In this document: positions 63,097 to 64,000 of the stretch, piece after piece | How positions within the stretch are numbered: the stretch's first letter is position 1 | Layout: every line of letters begins with the position of its first letter | From: Podarcis raffonei | Taxonomy: Eukaryota; Chordata; Lepidosauria; Squamata; Lacertidae | Assembly (NCBI RefSeq): GCF_027172205.1 | Contig: NC_070619.1 | Span: 5,354,459 to 5,418,458, forward strand | Length of the DNA stretch: 64,000 bases | Direction: 5' to 3' | The notes under the pieces: generated by a model | What the model was told of the DNA's origin: nothing | Database searches by the model: none | Seen by the model: only the letters and a program-made list of their open reading frames with translations | Translations under genes and position numbers: made by a program

Positions 63097-63685
63097 TATA
63101 GTGGAGGTGTGTGATCTAGCAGAAGCTAGGAAATGGGAAAAAATAATTGATGCAGCGAAAGTCCATTGTTGTGTTTCAACATAGGAAAGGCCACTCCCCA
63201 CAAATCATTAATTTCATATATGTTAATAATGGTCACGTGTGAAGGCAAAATTCTGTGCTTGTGGCTGCTATGTGAAAGACGTGATTCACTTCCTGTCAAT
63301 CTGCCCTTTATACGGTGACCTGAGGGAGGGAGATATTTCTAACAAGCCTTGTTGACATATGGAAGCAGGCATGCCCTGGTAGAAATGGTTCAGTTTCTTC
63401 TGAGCGACACCAGTGGCCTTTGTGGCACATAAAGTGGCCCTCTTTACACTTGCCGTGAAAACGATTAGTGAAGGGGGAGTTAGAAAAATACTGCTGCGAA
63501 TTGTTTTGGCAACTCAGAGGTTTAATTAGAAGTCAGATTTTTCCCCCTTCCTGGTTCTTCTGCCAGTGCTTCCCAAACCTTTTCAAGCCCTTGCCCCCTT
63601 CGATCCATAAACTCATCCTCTATGCCCTCTACCCTATATAAAAAAAAGCATTATTCAGAACTGCGGTTTGTAGAACCCACTAAGG
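63097..63685. other. Unassigned sequence in DPP9 intron 15
   Basis: No repeat or exon recognised. Confidence 0.4.
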
Positions 63686-63689
63686 AAGG

Positions 63690-64000
63690 TAAAGTAAAGG
63701 TAAAGGTAAAGGTACCCCTGCCCGTACGGGACAGTCTCTGGGGTTGTGCGCCCATCTCACTCAAGAGGCCGAGGGCCAGCGCTGTCCGCAGACACTTCCG
63801 GGTCACATGGCCAGCGTGACATCGCTGCATCTGGCGAGCCAGCGCAGCACACGGAAACGCCTTTTACCTTCCCGCCGGTAAGCGGTCCCTATTTATCTAC
63901 TTGCACCCGGAGGTGATTTCGAACTGCTAGGTTGGCAGGCGCTGGGACCGAACGACGGGAGCGCACCCCGCCGCGGGGATTCGAACCGCCGACCTTTCGA
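63690..64000 (-). mobile_element. Sauria SINE, cut by window end
   Basis: GGTAAAGGTAAAGGTACCCC, GCCCGTACGGGACAGTCTCT to CGAACCGCCGACCTTTCGA; the GCCCGTACGGG subfamily also found at 34791-35519. Confidence 0.95.

Overview
The window is nuclear DNA of a squamate reptile, most likely a lizard. The evidence is the repeat content: Sauria SINEs, BovB, L1, CR1 and L2 LINEs, a Penelope-like element and very many short TA-flanked DNA transposons, together with a host gene of vertebrate type. Species cannot be fixed from sequence alone. Most long open frames here are transposon remnants; only one protein-coding host gene is supported.

That gene is DPP9 (dipeptidyl peptidase 9), on the + strand. Fifteen coding exons between 28987 and 62696 splice with GT-AG borders and matching phases into residues 1-698 of a protein whose numbering nearly matches the short human form. 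The rest, with the catalytic Ser/Asp/His, lies beyond 64000. A CpG island at about 13.79-14.30 kb with a TCTCGCGAGA motif and a possible non-coding first exon is the likely promoter, so the first intron would be about 14.8 kb. Just upstream sit tRNA-Val(CAC) (+) and tRNA-Gly(TCC) (-); as I recall, the human DPP9 promoter has the same two tRNA genes next to it.

Layout: 0-11.8 kb is repeat debris, with an L1 cluster (6.6-8.4 kb), a 40-bp CCAAT minisatellite (6.26-6.57 kb) and a BovB-in-BovB nest (8.5-11.8 kb). 11.8-14.6 kb holds the tRNA pair, an 81-bp tandem array and the DPP9 CpG island. 14.6-28.9 kb is the presumed first DPP9 intron, filled with CR1, L2, SINEs and small transposons. From 29 kb to the end are DPP9 coding exons separated by repeat-rich introns.

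The most unusual object is a 1.4-kb hAT-type element at 25553-26954 with perfect 8-bp target duplications. Its inside is a CpG-rich block that looks like a host promoter plus first coding exon (start codon, 17 codons resembling a signal peptide, splice donor): a candidate transposon-captured gene start lying in the sense direction inside the presumed DPP9 first intron. Other points of note are two inverted pairs of long repeats (solo LTRs; 0.7-kb hairpin-rich elements) around DPP9 exons, a 188-bp satellite-like array in an intron, and many transposon-in-transposon insertions with readable target duplications that give a relative age order.
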